Below are positions 1 through 8,718 of a stretch of 56,781 nt of DNA, piece by piece. Under the pieces are notes generated by a model. It ran no database searches and was not told the DNA's origin. It worked only from the letters and a program-made list of their open reading frames with translations. Source of the stretch: an uncultured Phascolarctobacterium sp. (lineage in GTDB: Bacteria > Bacillota > Negativicutes > Acidaminococcales > Acidaminococcaceae); assembly GCF_934190775.1 (NCBI RefSeq), contig NZ_CAKPTG010000018.1:1-56781 (forward strand), written 5' to 3'. A program made the position numbers and the translations under genes. How positions within the stretch are numbered: the stretch's first letter is position 1; every line of letters begins with the position of its first letter.

Positions 1-76
1 ATTTAAGTTGTAAAGAGTAATTTTACAGATTTCAGGGTGCTAAATTATTAAAAACCCCAAAACTTGACAAAGAACC

Positions 77-106
77 AAAAAAAGCCCGTCCTTGCGGACG
101 GACTTT
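77..106 (-). terminator. Intrinsic terminator after rpsO
   Basis: On the minus strand an 8 bp GC-rich stem (84-91 pairing with 96-103, one G-T pair) with a 4-base loop is followed by seven Ts (complement of 77-83). It lies 15 bases past the rpsO stop. The bases from 1 to 76 show no gene or clear signal. Confidence 0.9.
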
Positions 107-121
107 TCAGCATAAACCGAA

Positions 122-388
122 TTATTTACGGATACCCAGTTTAGCAATGATTGCACGATAGCGCTCGATGTCTTTACCAGCCAGGTAGTTCAGCAGGCCA
201 CGACGTTTACCTACCAGTTTCAGCAGGCCACGACGGGAATGATGGTCTTTTTTGTGCTCTTTCAGATGCTCGGTCAAATATTTGATGCGTTCAGTCAGAA
301 CTGCGATTTGTACCTCAGAAGAACCGGTGTCACCTTCATGACGTGCGTTTGCCAGAATTACTGCTTGTTTAGCTTCGCTAGTTAACAT
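122..388 (-). CDS. rpsO: 30S ribosomal protein S15
   Basis: Primary 16S rRNA-binding protein of the small-subunit platform. The 88-residue product has the usual S15 length and carries the family signatures GDTGSSEVQIAVLTERI (residues 20-36), then LTEHLKEHKKDHHSRRGLL and a C-terminal YRAIIAKLGIRK. The start follows an AGGAGG ribosome-binding site. It has its own promoter and terminator, so it can be transcribed apart from the ribF operon upstream. pnp commonly follows rpsO; the window ends before that could be seen. The leader may hold an S15 autoregulatory structure (see findings). Confidence 0.98.
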   Translation of the reverse strand: MLTSEAKQAVILANARHEGDTGSSEVQIAVLTERIKYLTEHLKEHKKDHHSRRGLLKLVGKRRGLLNYLAGKDIERYRAIIAKLGIRK

Positions 389-477
389 TGTTTGTTTCCT
401 CCTAAAATTTCAAATTGCCATAAGCGTAGCAGCCGTTGGAGAATCGAACTGCCAGGCCTTGGTTCAAATACTATGAT

Positions 478-507
478 AGTATACCATATCTTGCCACCAG
501 ATAGCAA
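478..507 (-). promoter_or_regulatory. Promoter of rpsO
   Basis: On the minus strand, TTGCTA (502-507) and TATACT (478-483) are separated by 18 bases, a sigma-70-like promoter pointing at rpsO. The predicted start near 471 leaves a leader of about 80 bases. That leader contains a T-arm-like GGCAGTTCGATTCTCC stretch (about 436-451), which may form part of the S15 feedback structure known from other bacteria. Confidence 0.7.
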
Positions 508-542
508 GCATTTTGTAAAGTTTTTTATAAAAATAGTTTGAT

Positions 543-1466
543 TTACCGTAAAGCCGCTTCGCAGTCAACCTTATCCTGCGCCAGCTGCTGCTTGAGCTGC
601 TCAATGCCGGCAAATTTTACTTCGCCGCGAATGCGCTGCACAAACTGCACTGTGAGCTGCTGACCGTAAAGGTCACCGGTAAAATCAAAGATATTCGTTT
701 CCAGACGCGGTTTGGCAACATCGCCAAAGGTGGGATTATAGCCTATATTCGCCATACCGTGATAGCTTGCGCCATTCACCAGTACGCGCACAGCATACAC
801 ACCGCCCAGAGGCACTGCCACATGAGCAGCCTCCAGCTCAATGTTGGCCGTAGGATATCCCAGCAAACGGCCACGCTCGTTGCCATGCGCCACAGTACCG
901 CAAATGCTGTAGCTACGCCCCAGCATTGCTGCGGCCTCTGCTACCTCGCCTTCAGCAATCAGCTGACGGATAGCGGTGCTGCTGATCACAGTTGCGCCCT
1001 CGCTTACCAGCTCGCGAACAATCAGCTCAAAGCCCATGGCCTTGGCGGAAGCAGCCAGCGTATAGACAGTTCCCTGTCCGCGGCAGCCGTAGGTGAAGTT
1101 GGAACCGACTACCAGACAGCTGTAATCAAGCTGCTGCAAGCGCTGCAAAAACTCCTGCGGCGAAAGATCCGCAACCTGCTGATTAAAGGGAATATCCACC
1201 AGCACATCCACGCCAAACTGCTGCAAAAGCTCCTGCTTTTGCGCGCCGGTGATCAGCGCCGGCGGTACCATACCCGGACGAATCCATTCAAAGGGATGAT
1301 TGCTGAAGGTAAAGACTGCCAGCTTGGAGTTACATTCACGCGCCTTGTCTCTTGCGGTTTCAATTACATCAAGATGACCGCGATGCAAACCGTCAAAGGT
1401 ACCCAATGCTACCACACAGGGAGCGGAAAATTTATGCAGTTGTTCTAAAGAAGTAATAATCTCCAT
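543..1466 (-). CDS. ribF: Bifunctional riboflavin kinase / FAD synthetase
   Basis: Converts riboflavin to FMN and then to FAD in the cytoplasm. At 307 residues it has normal RibF length. The N-terminal nucleotidyltransferase half carries GTFDGLHRGH (residues 22-31) and the ISSTAIRQLI motif near residue 160. The C-terminal flavokinase half carries GRGRLLGYPTANIEL-type and NIGYNPTFG motifs. It starts 2 bases after the truB stop, so it is translated as the last gene of the rimP-infB operon. ribF next to truB is a standard Firmicutes arrangement. Confidence 0.96.
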   Translation of the reverse strand: MEIITSLEQLHKFSAPCVVALGTFDGLHRGHLDVIETARDKARECNSKLAVFTFSNHPFEWIRPGMVPPALITGAQKQELLQQFGVDVLVDIPFNQQVADLSPQEFLQRLQQLDYSCLVVGSNFTYGCRGQGTVYTLAASAKAMGFELIVRELVSEGATVISSTAIRQLIAEGEVAEAAAMLGRSYSICGTVAHGNERGRLLGYPTANIELEAAHVAVPLGGVYAVRVLVNGASYHGMANIGYNPTFGDVAKPRLETNIFDFTGDLYGQQLTVQFVQRIRGEVKFAGIEQLKQQLAQDKVDCEAALR

Positions 1467-1468
1467 GC

Positions 1469-2344
1469 TTATTCCTCTGGCATCGGGTAATGCTCTAAGA
1501 TTTTTTCTGCCTGCAGACGCTCCTGCTCACAGCGGACGATACCTAAAAATTCGTCGCCAGGTCCCAGCAGTACATATCTGCCGTCAGCCGTCTGCGCCAC
1601 TGTAGTGCGCACACCGTTGGTAATGCGTGCCGCCTGACGGGCATTCACCTTGAGCTTAGGCAGTTCTGCAACAGCAGTCAGCGGCTCTGCTGAACAGGCT
1701 ACAGGATTTTCCGCAATTTCCTGCAGCGTGCAAGCCTTGTCGATTGTGTAGGCTCCCACCTGGGTACGCAGCAAAAAGCTCATCGTGCCGCAGGTTCCCA
1801 GCGCCGTCGCCAGGTCCTCGCCCAGAACGCGGATATAGGTGCCCTTGGAGCAAGCCACGCGCACTGTGAAGCTCGTCGCCGTATAATGCAGAAGCTCCAG
1901 CTTATAGACCTCGATGGGACGTGCGGTGCGTTCCACCTCTACGCCCTGACGTGCCAGCTGATACAGCTTTTTGCCGTTGATTTTGATTGCCGAATACATC
2001 GGCGGCAGCTGCAGTTGCTTGCCGGTAAAGCGTGCCAGCACAGCTTCCAGCTCCTCTCTGCCGAACGCAGGCACAATCATCGTTTTGACAACCTCACCGC
2101 TGTCATCGCCGGTAACAGTCTGCGCTCCCAGCGTAAATTCAGCAATATATTCCTTGCGGCCTTCCACAGCAAATTCCAGCAGACGGGTGGCACTGCCCGC
2201 AAAAACAGGAAGAACTCCTGCCGCGTCAGGGTCAAGAGTTCCCCCATGTCCGATTTTCTTTGTGTTAAGTACGCGCCGCAAAAAGCCGATAACATCATGC
2301 GATGTCATCTGTGGTGGTTTTAATACATTAAAAATTGCGTCCAT
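1469..2344 (-). CDS. truB: tRNA pseudouridine(55) synthase TruB
   Basis: Makes pseudouridine 55 in the T-loop of tRNAs. The 291-residue protein has the family opening IFNVLKPPQMTSHDV and the active-site motif GGTLDPDAAGVLPV, with the catalytic aspartate at about residue 38. The KxYxLAR-like stretch KKLYQLARQG and the RVACSKGTYIRVLGEDL motif are also present. The C-terminal about 80 residues form the TruB_C/PUA-like RNA-binding region. It begins 1 base after the nrnA-like stop, tightly packed in the operon. Confidence 0.97.
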   Translation of the reverse strand: MDAIFNVLKPPQMTSHDVIGFLRRVLNTKKIGHGGTLDPDAAGVLPVFAGSATRLLEFAVEGRKEYIAEFTLGAQTVTGDDSGEVVKTMIVPAFGREELEAVLARFTGKQLQLPPMYSAIKINGKKLYQLARQGVEVERTARPIEVYKLELLHYTATSFTVRVACSKGTYIRVLGEDLATALGTCGTMSFLLRTQVGAYTIDKACTLQEIAENPVACSAEPLTAVAELPKLKVNARQAARITNGVRTTVAQTADGRYVLLGPGDEFLGIVRCEQERLQAEKILEHYPMPEE

Positions 2345-2345
2345 A

Positions 2346-3296
2346 TTAAACCAATTTGCCCAATGCCTCCAGCAGCTGAGTGCGAGCCTCCTCTACCGGT
2401 GCATAAATCGTACAGCCTGCTGCCCGCAGATGACCGCCGCCGCCGAAGGCTACAGCCACAGCGGATACGTCAACGCTCTTGGAGCGCATGCTCACGCGCG
2501 TTACCGCCGGCTCGACGGCCTTGAACATAATAGCTACGTCAACGCCCTCAATATAGCGCGGGTAGGACACAAAGCTGTCGGTTTGGACATCCTTGTCATA
2601 TAAATCGTTGGTAATTGTGAGATAAGCAATTTTGCCATCATAAGCGAAGGTCAGCGAAGGCAGTACCTTGGCCAGCAGCTCTACCGTATCGCGGGAGCGC
2701 ACGTCCAGTGCATCACTGATTTCGTTAGGCTGCACGCCGTATTCCAGCAGCTTGGCAGCATTACGCATAGTTTTCGGCGTAGTGTTGGCATAGCGGAACG
2801 AGCCGCAGTCAGTGCTGATTGCTGTGTAAAAGCAGGTGGCAATTTCCTTATCAAAGGGCCATTGCATCGCCATGAACAGATCACACATTACCTCGCCCAC
2901 GGCTGCTGCCTTGGCATCCAAGTAGAGATATTCGGCAAAGCGTTCGTTGGAAATATGGTGGTCGATGTTCAGCAGCGTTTTTGCTTCCACAACCTCGGCC
3001 ACCAGACCTACACGGTCAAAGGAGCTGGCATCAATAACTACCAGCAAATCCGTCTGCAGCTTGCTGCCCTCTACCGGGCGTTCACACAATTCAATACCAG
3101 GAATAAAGCCGAAGCTTTTGTTGATAACGTCATCACAGAAAACAGTAACCTGCTTGCCCTGCGCCAGCAAAAAGCGTGCCAGTCCCAAGGTGGAGCCCAG
3201 GGTATCGCCATCCGGGCTTACATGGGTGCACAGCACAATTTTTTCTGCCGCCAAAAGCATAGCGCCTGTTTCCTGCAGGCTAAGCTCCTTACTCAT
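2346..3296 (-). CDS. nrnA: DHH-family phosphoesterase, NrnA-like (nanoRNase / pAp phosphatase)
   Basis: DHH/DHHA1 phosphoesterase of 316 residues. Metal-binding motifs are THVSPDGDTLGS (residues 24-35), a VVIDASSFDRVG motif, and the DHH signature NIDHHISN. The C-terminal DHHA1 domain has the substrate-binding GGGGHLRAAGC loop. Proteins of this family between rbfA and truB degrade short oligoribonucleotides and dephosphorylate pAp. Its ATG lies inside the end of rbfA (8-base ATGAGTAA overlap), which suggests translational coupling. The exact substrate is by family analogy. Confidence 0.92.
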   Translation of the reverse strand: MSKELSLQETGAMLLAAEKIVLCTHVSPDGDTLGSTLGLARFLLAQGKQVTVFCDDVINKSFGFIPGIELCERPVEGSKLQTDLLVVIDASSFDRVGLVAEVVEAKTLLNIDHHISNERFAEYLYLDAKAAAVGEVMCDLFMAMQWPFDKEIATCFYTAISTDCGSFRYANTTPKTMRNAAKLLEYGVQPNEISDALDVRSRDTVELLAKVLPSLTFAYDGKIAYLTITNDLYDKDVQTDSFVSYPRYIEGVDVAIMFKAVEPAVTRVSMRSKSVDVSAVAVAFGGGGHLRAAGCTIYAPVEEARTQLLEALGKLV

Positions 3297-3666
3297 GCTC
3301 TACTTCCTCGGCTGCAGGCTTTTCTTCCTGCTTAATCTTATCTAAGATGCTCTGAATATGCGCACTGTATTCTGCGGAAGTATCCTTCTGCAGAATCAGA
3401 GTCGGCGCGAAGCGCAGACGAATGCGTTTGGCAATTTCCGTACGCATAAAGCCTAACGCCTTGTTCAGAGCCTTCCAGGTTTCTTCCTGTTTATCCTTGG
3501 GACCATACATGCTGATGAAAATCTTGGCATAGCTCATGTCATCTGTCAGCTCCACACCGGTTACAGTAACAAACTGAATGCGCGGATCCTTGACATCATG
3601 CAGCAGCATTTTGCTGATTTCATGCTGAATGGCCTCCTGTACTTTTTCTACTCTAAGTCTTGCCAT
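3289..3666 (-). CDS. rbfA: 30S ribosome-binding factor RbfA
   Basis: Late 30S maturation factor that binds near the 5' helix of 16S rRNA. I place the start at 3666 (MARLRVEKVQ), preceded by GAGGAAAAG; an upstream in-frame ATG at 3762 would add 32 unrelated residues. The 125-residue product has the typical HEISKMLLHDVKDPRIQ region, an ELTDDMSYAKIFISMYG core strand and a C-terminal extension ending in acidic residues. The 114 bases between it and infB contain an imperfect hairpin (GCAGG-AATGC pairing with GCATTCCCTGC, about 3713-3765). Confidence 0.95.
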   Translation of the reverse strand: MARLRVEKVQEAIQHEISKMLLHDVKDPRIQFVTVTGVELTDDMSYAKIFISMYGPKDKQEETWKALNKALGFMRTEIAKRIRLRFAPTLILQKDTSAEYSAHIQSILDKIKQEEKPAAEEVEHE

Positions 3667-3780
3667 TTTCTTTTCCTCTATATATAGATATAAGCTGACT
3701 AAAGGCAACAGGTGCAGGGAATGCGGCGGCGTATTGCTACTCCTGCCTGCATTCCTGCGCAATATGCCTTATGCGACAGA

Positions 3781-6351
3781 CTATTCTACTGCGATTTCTT
3801 CCATGTCGTATACTTCAAAGACATCGCCCTCTTTGAGGTCGCTGAACTTCTCTAAAGTAATACCACATTCGTAGCCCTGAGCAACTTCCTTCACATCGTC
3901 CTTGAAGCGGCGCAGAGATTCGATAACGCCCTCGTGAACTACGATGCCGTCACGGACAACGCGAACCTTGGAGCTGTTGGTAACCTTGCCTTCAACTACA
4001 TAGCAGCCTGCAATCTTCAGCTTGGAAATAGTAATCAGCTGACGGATTTCTACGCGGCCTTGGATAACCTCTTTGAATTTAGGAGCAAGCATACCCTTGA
4101 TAGCAGCCTCAACATCGTTGATCGCGTCGTAGATAACGCGGTAGGTGCGTACATCAACCTTCTCGGTTTCGGCAGCCTTACGCGCGTTGGCGTCAGGACG
4201 AACGTTAAAGCCGATAATCAGCGCGTTAGCAGCAGATGCCAGCATAACGTCGGACTCGGTGATAGCGCCTACGCCTGCATGGACAACGGCAACCTTAACC
4301 TCATCGTTTTTGATTTTCTCCAGGGATGCCTTCAATGCTTCGATAGTGCCCTGAACGTCAGCCTTAACTACGATGTTCAGCTCTTTGATTTCGCCTTCTT
4401 TAATGCGTTGGAACAGGTCATCCAGAGAAACCTTGGAGTTCAGCTTGATTTCCTCTTCCTTCTTCTTAGCGATACGTTTTTCGGCAACGCCGCGGGCAGT
4501 CTTCTCGTCGGTGCTGTCCAGAATATCGCCGGCAGCCGGTACATCGTTCAAGCCCAGTACCTCTACAGGGGTAGAAGGCAGAGCCTTCTTAACCTTTTCG
4601 CCGCGGTCATTGATCATTGCACGAACCTTACCATAGGAGGTTCCGGCAATAATGGTATCACCGATATGCAGCGTGCCGCGTTGTACCAGGACGGTAGCAA
4701 CCGGGCCACGGCCTTTGTCCAGCTGTGCCTCGATAATAGTGCCGTGAGCAGGCAGATTCGGGTTAGCCTTCAGCTCCTGCATTTCAGCAACCAGCAGAAT
4801 CATTTCCAGCAGATCGCTGATGCCGGTCTTCTGATGTGCGGAAACCGGTACCATAATGGTGTCGCCGCCCCAGTCCTCAGGAATGAGCTCGTGCTCAGCC
4901 AGCTGTTGTTTAACGTGATCCGGATTTGCGCCCGGACGATCGATTTTATTGATAGCTACAATGATAGGTACCTTAGCAGCCTTAGCATGGTTGATAGCCT
5001 CGATGGTCTGCGGCATTACACCGTCATCTGCTGCTACAACCAAGATAGCAACGTCAGTTACTTGAGCGCCGCGGGCACGCATAGCAGTGAAGGCCTCATG
5101 GCCCGGGGTATCCAGGAAGACAATCTGCTTGCCCTGGTAGTTAACCTTGTAAGCACCGATATGCTGGGTAATACCGCCAGCCTCGCGGGAGGTAACGTTA
5201 GTTTTACGGATAGCATCCAGCAAAGAGGTTTTACCATGGTCAACGTGGCCCATAACGGTAATAACCGGCGGACGCGGAACTCGTTTTTCAGGCGGATCGT
5301 CAACCTCAGGAATCTCAGTCGGATCCTCCTCAGGTGCTCTTTGACCAACCTCTACACCAAAGTTGTCGCCAATAAGCTGTGCAGTATCAAAATCGATATC
5401 CTGGTTAATGGTAACCATTACGCCCAACATAAACAGAGCCTTGATTACTTCATTAACCTCACGTTTAATGAGCTTGGAAAATTCCTGTACGTTAATAGAT
5501 TCGCCGATTTCTACATAGGTCGGACGAACGATTTCTATCGGAGCCTGCTGCTGTTTCGGTGCAGGCTTCTTGCCGCCGCGGTTTACCGGCATCTGATGAC
5601 CAGCACTGCGGTTCGGACGGCTTTCGCGGGTAGCGTAGCTGCCCTTAATCTGCGGCTTATTATTATCCTTACGGCTCTTGCCTGCATTACGACCTCCCTG
5701 GCGGTTGTCGCGAGCGCCTTCGCTGCGGCCGCCATTGCGGCCTTCGCTACGGCCACCGCTAACCTGTGCACGGCTTTCGCCGTGTACGCTCGGGCCCTGC
5801 TGACTCTTAGGACCTACAAAGATGCCGCCCTGGCGTTGTTGGCCGTTGCGGCCACCCTGACGGTTGCCCTGACCACCCTGCTGGCCGCCACGATTTTGCG
5901 GACGACCTTCATTACGGCCACCTTGATAGTTACCCTGGCCACCTTGGCGGTTGCCCTGCTGGCCGTTACGATTTTGGGGACGACCTTCGTTGCGGCCACC
6001 CTGACGATTTTCATTACGCCCTTGTTGAGCGTTGTTGTTGCGTTGATTTTGTTGCTGATTTTGTTGCATATTCCTCTGTCCGTTATTCCTATTCATATTG
6101 TTATCGTTTCTTTTAGCTGTAGCCTGCGGATGCGCAGGAGCAGCCGGTTTGCTGACATCACGTTTTTCCGTCTTCGCCGGTTTGGGCGGTTCTGGTTTTT
6201 TATCGTAAGCTTTACGGATAACAGACATAGCCTTGTCATCAGCTGCACTAAAATTAGTTTTTTCGATATTATTTTTCTTCAAAAGGTCAATGACCTCATT
6301 TACTGGCTTGCCATAATCCTTGGCAACCTCGTATATTCTTTTATTACCCAT
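3781..6351 (-). CDS. infB: Translation initiation factor IF-2
   Basis: GTPase that delivers initiator tRNA to the ribosome. The 856-residue protein has an N-terminal IF2_N helix domain (GNKRIYEVAKDYGKPVNEVI), then about 180 residues of low complexity (roughly 80-265) rich in Gly, Arg, Asn and Gln with repeated QGGRNEGRPQNRxGQQG units. A second IF2_N domain follows near 290-345. The GTPase domain begins with PPVITVMGHVDHGKT (P-loop near residue 364) and includes DTPGHEAF and NKIDRP motifs. Domains II, III and the tRNA-binding C-terminal barrel complete it. The repetitive linker is unusually long and RGG-like. Confidence 0.98.
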   Translation of the reverse strand: MGNKRIYEVAKDYGKPVNEVIDLLKKNNIEKTNFSAADDKAMSVIRKAYDKKPEPPKPAKTEKRDVSKPAAPAHPQATAKRNDNNMNRNNGQRNMQQNQQQNQRNNNAQQGRNENRQGGRNEGRPQNRNGQQGNRQGGQGNYQGGRNEGRPQNRGGQQGGQGNRQGGRNGQQRQGGIFVGPKSQQGPSVHGESRAQVSGGRSEGRNGGRSEGARDNRQGGRNAGKSRKDNNKPQIKGSYATRESRPNRSAGHQMPVNRGGKKPAPKQQQAPIEIVRPTYVEIGESINVQEFSKLIKREVNEVIKALFMLGVMVTINQDIDFDTAQLIGDNFGVEVGQRAPEEDPTEIPEVDDPPEKRVPRPPVITVMGHVDHGKTSLLDAIRKTNVTSREAGGITQHIGAYKVNYQGKQIVFLDTPGHEAFTAMRARGAQVTDVAILVVAADDGVMPQTIEAINHAKAAKVPIIVAINKIDRPGANPDHVKQQLAEHELIPEDWGGDTIMVPVSAHQKTGISDLLEMILLVAEMQELKANPNLPAHGTIIEAQLDKGRGPVATVLVQRGTLHIGDTIIAGTSYGKVRAMINDRGEKVKKALPSTPVEVLGLNDVPAAGDILDSTDEKTARGVAEKRIAKKKEEEIKLNSKVSLDDLFQRIKEGEIKELNIVVKADVQGTIEALKASLEKIKNDEVKVAVVHAGVGAITESDVMLASAANALIIGFNVRPDANARKAAETEKVDVRTYRVIYDAINDVEAAIKGMLAPKFKEVIQGRVEIRQLITISKLKIAGCYVVEGKVTNSSKVRVVRDGIVVHEGVIESLRRFKDDVKEVAQGYECGITLEKFSDLKEGDVFEVYDMEEIAVE

Positions 6352-6437
6352 TCATCCACCTCCAGACCAGATAAATAAGAAGCAGATTCATCTGCGTAGC
6401 TCGCGCAAGCTGTGCAGACAACTGTGATTTAACTTTA

Positions 6438-6734
6438 TTATTTTTTCAGCAGCATATTGGCAAAGTTCGCATCAGTAATTGCCACTGCAATGCGCGGGCC
6501 CTTACCGATTGCATAACCCAGCTCATCGCGCGTCAAACGCTCGATGACCTGCACACCTGCCATCTCTGCCAGGAAAAATATTTCTTTTTTTGAATTAGGG
6601 GCAGCATCTTGTGCCAAAACAAGTACTTTAACCTTGCCGCTTTTTAAGGCAGCACGCACGGCTACGTCGCCAGAGGCGGTTTTGCCGGCCTTTTGCGCCA
6701 ACCCTAAAGCAAAAGCAACATTATTGCCTGCCAT
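6438..6734 (-). CDS. ylxQ: L7Ae/L30e-family ribosomal-like protein (YlxQ)
   Basis: Small RNA-binding protein of the L7Ae/L30e/Gadd45 fold, 98 residues. The start is placed at MAGNNVAFALGLAQKAGK (6734); upstream in-frame ATGs lie within ylxR codons and encode no family sequence. Conserved pieces are GLAQKAGKTASGDVAV near the N-terminus, VLVLAQDAAPNSKKEI in the middle and LGYAIGKGPRIAVAITD near the end. It overlaps ylxR by 14 bases and sits in the usual nusA-ylxR-ylxQ-infB order. Its role in the Firmicutes ribosome or RNase biology is not settled. Confidence 0.9.
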   Translation of the reverse strand: MAGNNVAFALGLAQKAGKTASGDVAVRAALKSGKVKVLVLAQDAAPNSKKEIFFLAEMAGVQVIERLTRDELGYAIGKGPRIAVAITDANFANMLLKK

Positions 6735-6996
6735 GTTCAAAATCCTCCAGCAGCTGCTTGAGCACATCTTCGCCGATAGGCTTCTCCAAAGCACGCTCCA
6801 GACGTTTTTCCTTCACAGCCTTGGTAATGCATTCCTTATCGGGGCAGACATATGCACCGCGTCCGTTCTTCTTGCCGGTAAGATCAAGGCTGACCTCACC
6901 CTCAGGCGAACGTACAACACGCAGCAAAGACTTTTTATCCTTCATTTCGTTGCAGCCTAAGCATTTACGCTGCGGAACCTTTTTTACCTTCATCAT
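6721..6996 (-). CDS. ylxR: YlxR family RNA-binding protein (RNase P modulator RnpM)
   Basis: A 91-residue YlxR/DUF448 protein. The family signature is visible: KKVPQRKCLGCNEMKDKKSLLR with two N-terminal cysteines, followed by GRGAYVCPDKECITKA with two more, and a basic helical C-terminus. B. subtilis YlxR has been described as a modulator of RNase P (RnpM); transfer of that role here is by homology. The gene shares a 4-base ATGA overlap with the nusA stop. Two adjacent ATGs (6996 and 6993) could serve as start. Confidence 0.92.
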   Translation of the reverse strand: MMKVKKVPQRKCLGCNEMKDKKSLLRVVRSPEGEVSLDLTGKKNGRGAYVCPDKECITKAVKEKRLERALEKPIGEDVLKQLLEDFEHGRQ

Positions 6997-8066
6997 GCTT
7001 CTTCCACAGGAGCAGTCTCAGCAGCAGCCTCTTCAGCAGCCTGAGTTTCGCTCTTAATATCAATCTTCCAGCCGGTCAGCTTAGCAGCCAGGCGAGCATT
7101 TTGGCCCTCCTTGCCGATAGCCAGGGACAGCTGGTAATCCGGTACGATAACGCGGCAGATTTTATCTGCTTCGTTAACAGTTGTCTTCACAACCTTTGCC
7201 GGGCTCAGAGCGTTAGCAACGTATTGTGCCGGATCTTCACTATATTTGACAATATCAATTTTCTCGCCGCGCAGCTCGTTAACAATAGTCTGCACGCGCA
7301 TGCCCTTATGGCCTACGCAGGCACCTACCGGATCAACATTGCTGTCAGCAGTATATACGGAAATCTTGGAGCGCATACCAGGCTCGCGGGCTACGGATTT
7401 GATTTCAACCACGCCATCATGGATTTCCGGAACCTCCAGCTCAAACAGGCGCTTCAGCAGGCCGGGATGAGTACGGGAAACCATAATCTGCGGTCCCTTG
7501 GTGGTGCGCTTAACCTCAACAATATAGGTTTTCATACGCTCATGGTATTGGTAGATTTCACCGGGTATCTGCTCGTTGGGAGTCAGCACAGCTTCAACCT
7601 TGCCCAAATCGATATAAACATTTTTGTTTTCCATGCGTTCAATAATACCGGTTACGATATCATTAGCACGGCTTTGGAAGCGCTCATAAACCTGTCCGCG
7701 CTCTGCCTCACGGATACGCTGTACAACAAACTGCTTAGCGTTCTGGGCAGCAATACGGCCGAAGTTTTTCGGAGTAACCTCCACCTCTACGATGTCACCT
7801 GCCATATAATGCGGATTGATTTCCTGAGCATCATCCAGGGACATTTCGTTAATGCCGTCAGCCTCACCTTCAACTACAGTGCGCTGTGCATATACATGGA
7901 TTTCACCAGTTTCTTTATTCATATCAACACGGACATTTTGGTTTGTACCGGTGTTCTTCTTGTAAGCAGCAACCAAAGCGTCATCAACAGCCTGGAACAA
8001 AAGCTCGGGGTCAATACCCTTTTCCTTTCCTAATTCCTGGATTGCTGAGATAAAATCTGCGTTCAC
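6993..8066 (-). CDS. nusA: Transcription termination/antitermination factor NusA
   Basis: RNA polymerase-associated elongation and termination factor. The 357-residue length matches the short Firmicutes form lacking the C-terminal acidic repeats of E. coli. The N-terminal RNAP-binding domain starts MNADFISAIQELGKEKGID. An S1 domain follows (about 132-200, with IVTGIIERMENKNVYIDLG), then two KH domains containing DPVGACVGHKGMRVQTI and LAIGKEGQNARLAAKLTG. A short Ala/Glu-rich tail ends the protein. It starts 23 bases after rimP. Confidence 0.97.
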   Translation of the reverse strand: MNADFISAIQELGKEKGIDPELLFQAVDDALVAAYKKNTGTNQNVRVDMNKETGEIHVYAQRTVVEGEADGINEMSLDDAQEINPHYMAGDIVEVEVTPKNFGRIAAQNAKQFVVQRIREAERGQVYERFQSRANDIVTGIIERMENKNVYIDLGKVEAVLTPNEQIPGEIYQYHERMKTYIVEVKRTTKGPQIMVSRTHPGLLKRLFELEVPEIHDGVVEIKSVAREPGMRSKISVYTADSNVDPVGACVGHKGMRVQTIVNELRGEKIDIVKYSEDPAQYVANALSPAKVVKTTVNEADKICRVIVPDYQLSLAIGKEGQNARLAAKLTGWKIDIKSETQAAEEAAAETAPVEEA

Positions 8067-8089
8067 TTAATAAGCCTCCTATTTTTTAA

Positions 8090-8569
8090 TTAAAAGTCTA
8101 TATGCGGTCTGATATTCGCAATCAGCCTACGTTCAATGCGGTCAGGATTTTTGAATTCCTTACCTTTAATAATCTTTTTAACCTGTACAGCTTCGTCATC
8201 ATGTGCTACCAGAATGCCGGTCAGATTTTTCATTCCCTCCCACGGAGTATAGAACATAATATCAACCTTGGTGCCATAAGCAGCAACAAAGTCCTTGTCC
8301 TTCTTCAGCGGACGGTCAATGCCCGGAGAAGAAACCTCCAGAAAATATTTGTCGGGAATAGGATCCTCGGCATCCAGAATCTCCGTCAGCTTTTCACTGA
8401 CCATCTGGCAATCATCAATTTCTACTCCACCAGGCTTATCGAGAAAAATCCGTAGGTACCAGTCCTTTTCACGCACATATTCTACATCTACCAGCGTAAG
8501 ACCGGTATCCTGCAGAAGTGGTTCTACCATCGCGGTAATCAGTGCTTCAACTTCTTTTGCCTGCATCAT
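8090..8569 (-). CDS. rimP: Ribosome maturation factor RimP
   Basis: Needed for 30S subunit assembly. I use the start at 8569 (MMQAKEVEALITAMVEP), directly after a GGAGGTG ribosome-binding site; the open frame runs further upstream to 8650 but that part lacks RimP sequence. The 159-residue product has the signatures LTLVDVEYVREKDWYLRIFLDKPGG, DCQMVSEKLTEILDAEDPI and the LEVSSPGIDRPLKKDKDF motif. It is the first gene of the operon running through nusA and infB to ribF, the classical rimP-nusA-infB arrangement. Confidence 0.96.
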   Translation of the reverse strand: MMQAKEVEALITAMVEPLLQDTGLTLVDVEYVREKDWYLRIFLDKPGGVEIDDCQMVSEKLTEILDAEDPIPDKYFLEVSSPGIDRPLKKDKDFVAAYGTKVDIMFYTPWEGMKNLTGILVAHDDEAVQVKKIIKGKEFKNPDRIERRLIANIRPHIDF

Positions 8570-8662
8570 TTTCACCTCCATATTAAGTTTTTCTTTCTGC
8601 ATTAACCTTGCGGTTAACAGCTGCTTCCGCCGCCAGCGCGTCAGAAACATCGTAATAAGCGG

Positions 8663-8689
8663 AAAGAGCGGGCTTTAAACCCACTCTTT
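8663..8689 (-). other. Hairpin in the rimP leader
   Basis: AAAGAG.GGG (8663-8672) pairs with CCC.CTCTTT (8680-8689) with one C/A mismatch and a 7-base loop. It lies in the untranslated leader between the predicted rimP transcription start (near 8712) and its start codon. Only three Ts follow on the minus strand, so it is a weak terminator at best and could be a leader regulatory element. Confidence 0.45.
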
Positions 8690-8718
8690 CACAAGTCATA
8701 CTTATTTTGGCTATCCTT

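Noticed and set aside
436..451. Possible tRNA gene in the rpsO leader
   Set aside because: Only a T-arm-like stretch is present; there is no acceptor stem, D-arm or anticodon arm around it.
3934..6378. Very long plus-strand frame opposite infB (814 codons)
   Set aside because: It is antisense to IF-2, with no ribosome-binding site or family motif, and arises from the biased codon use of infB.
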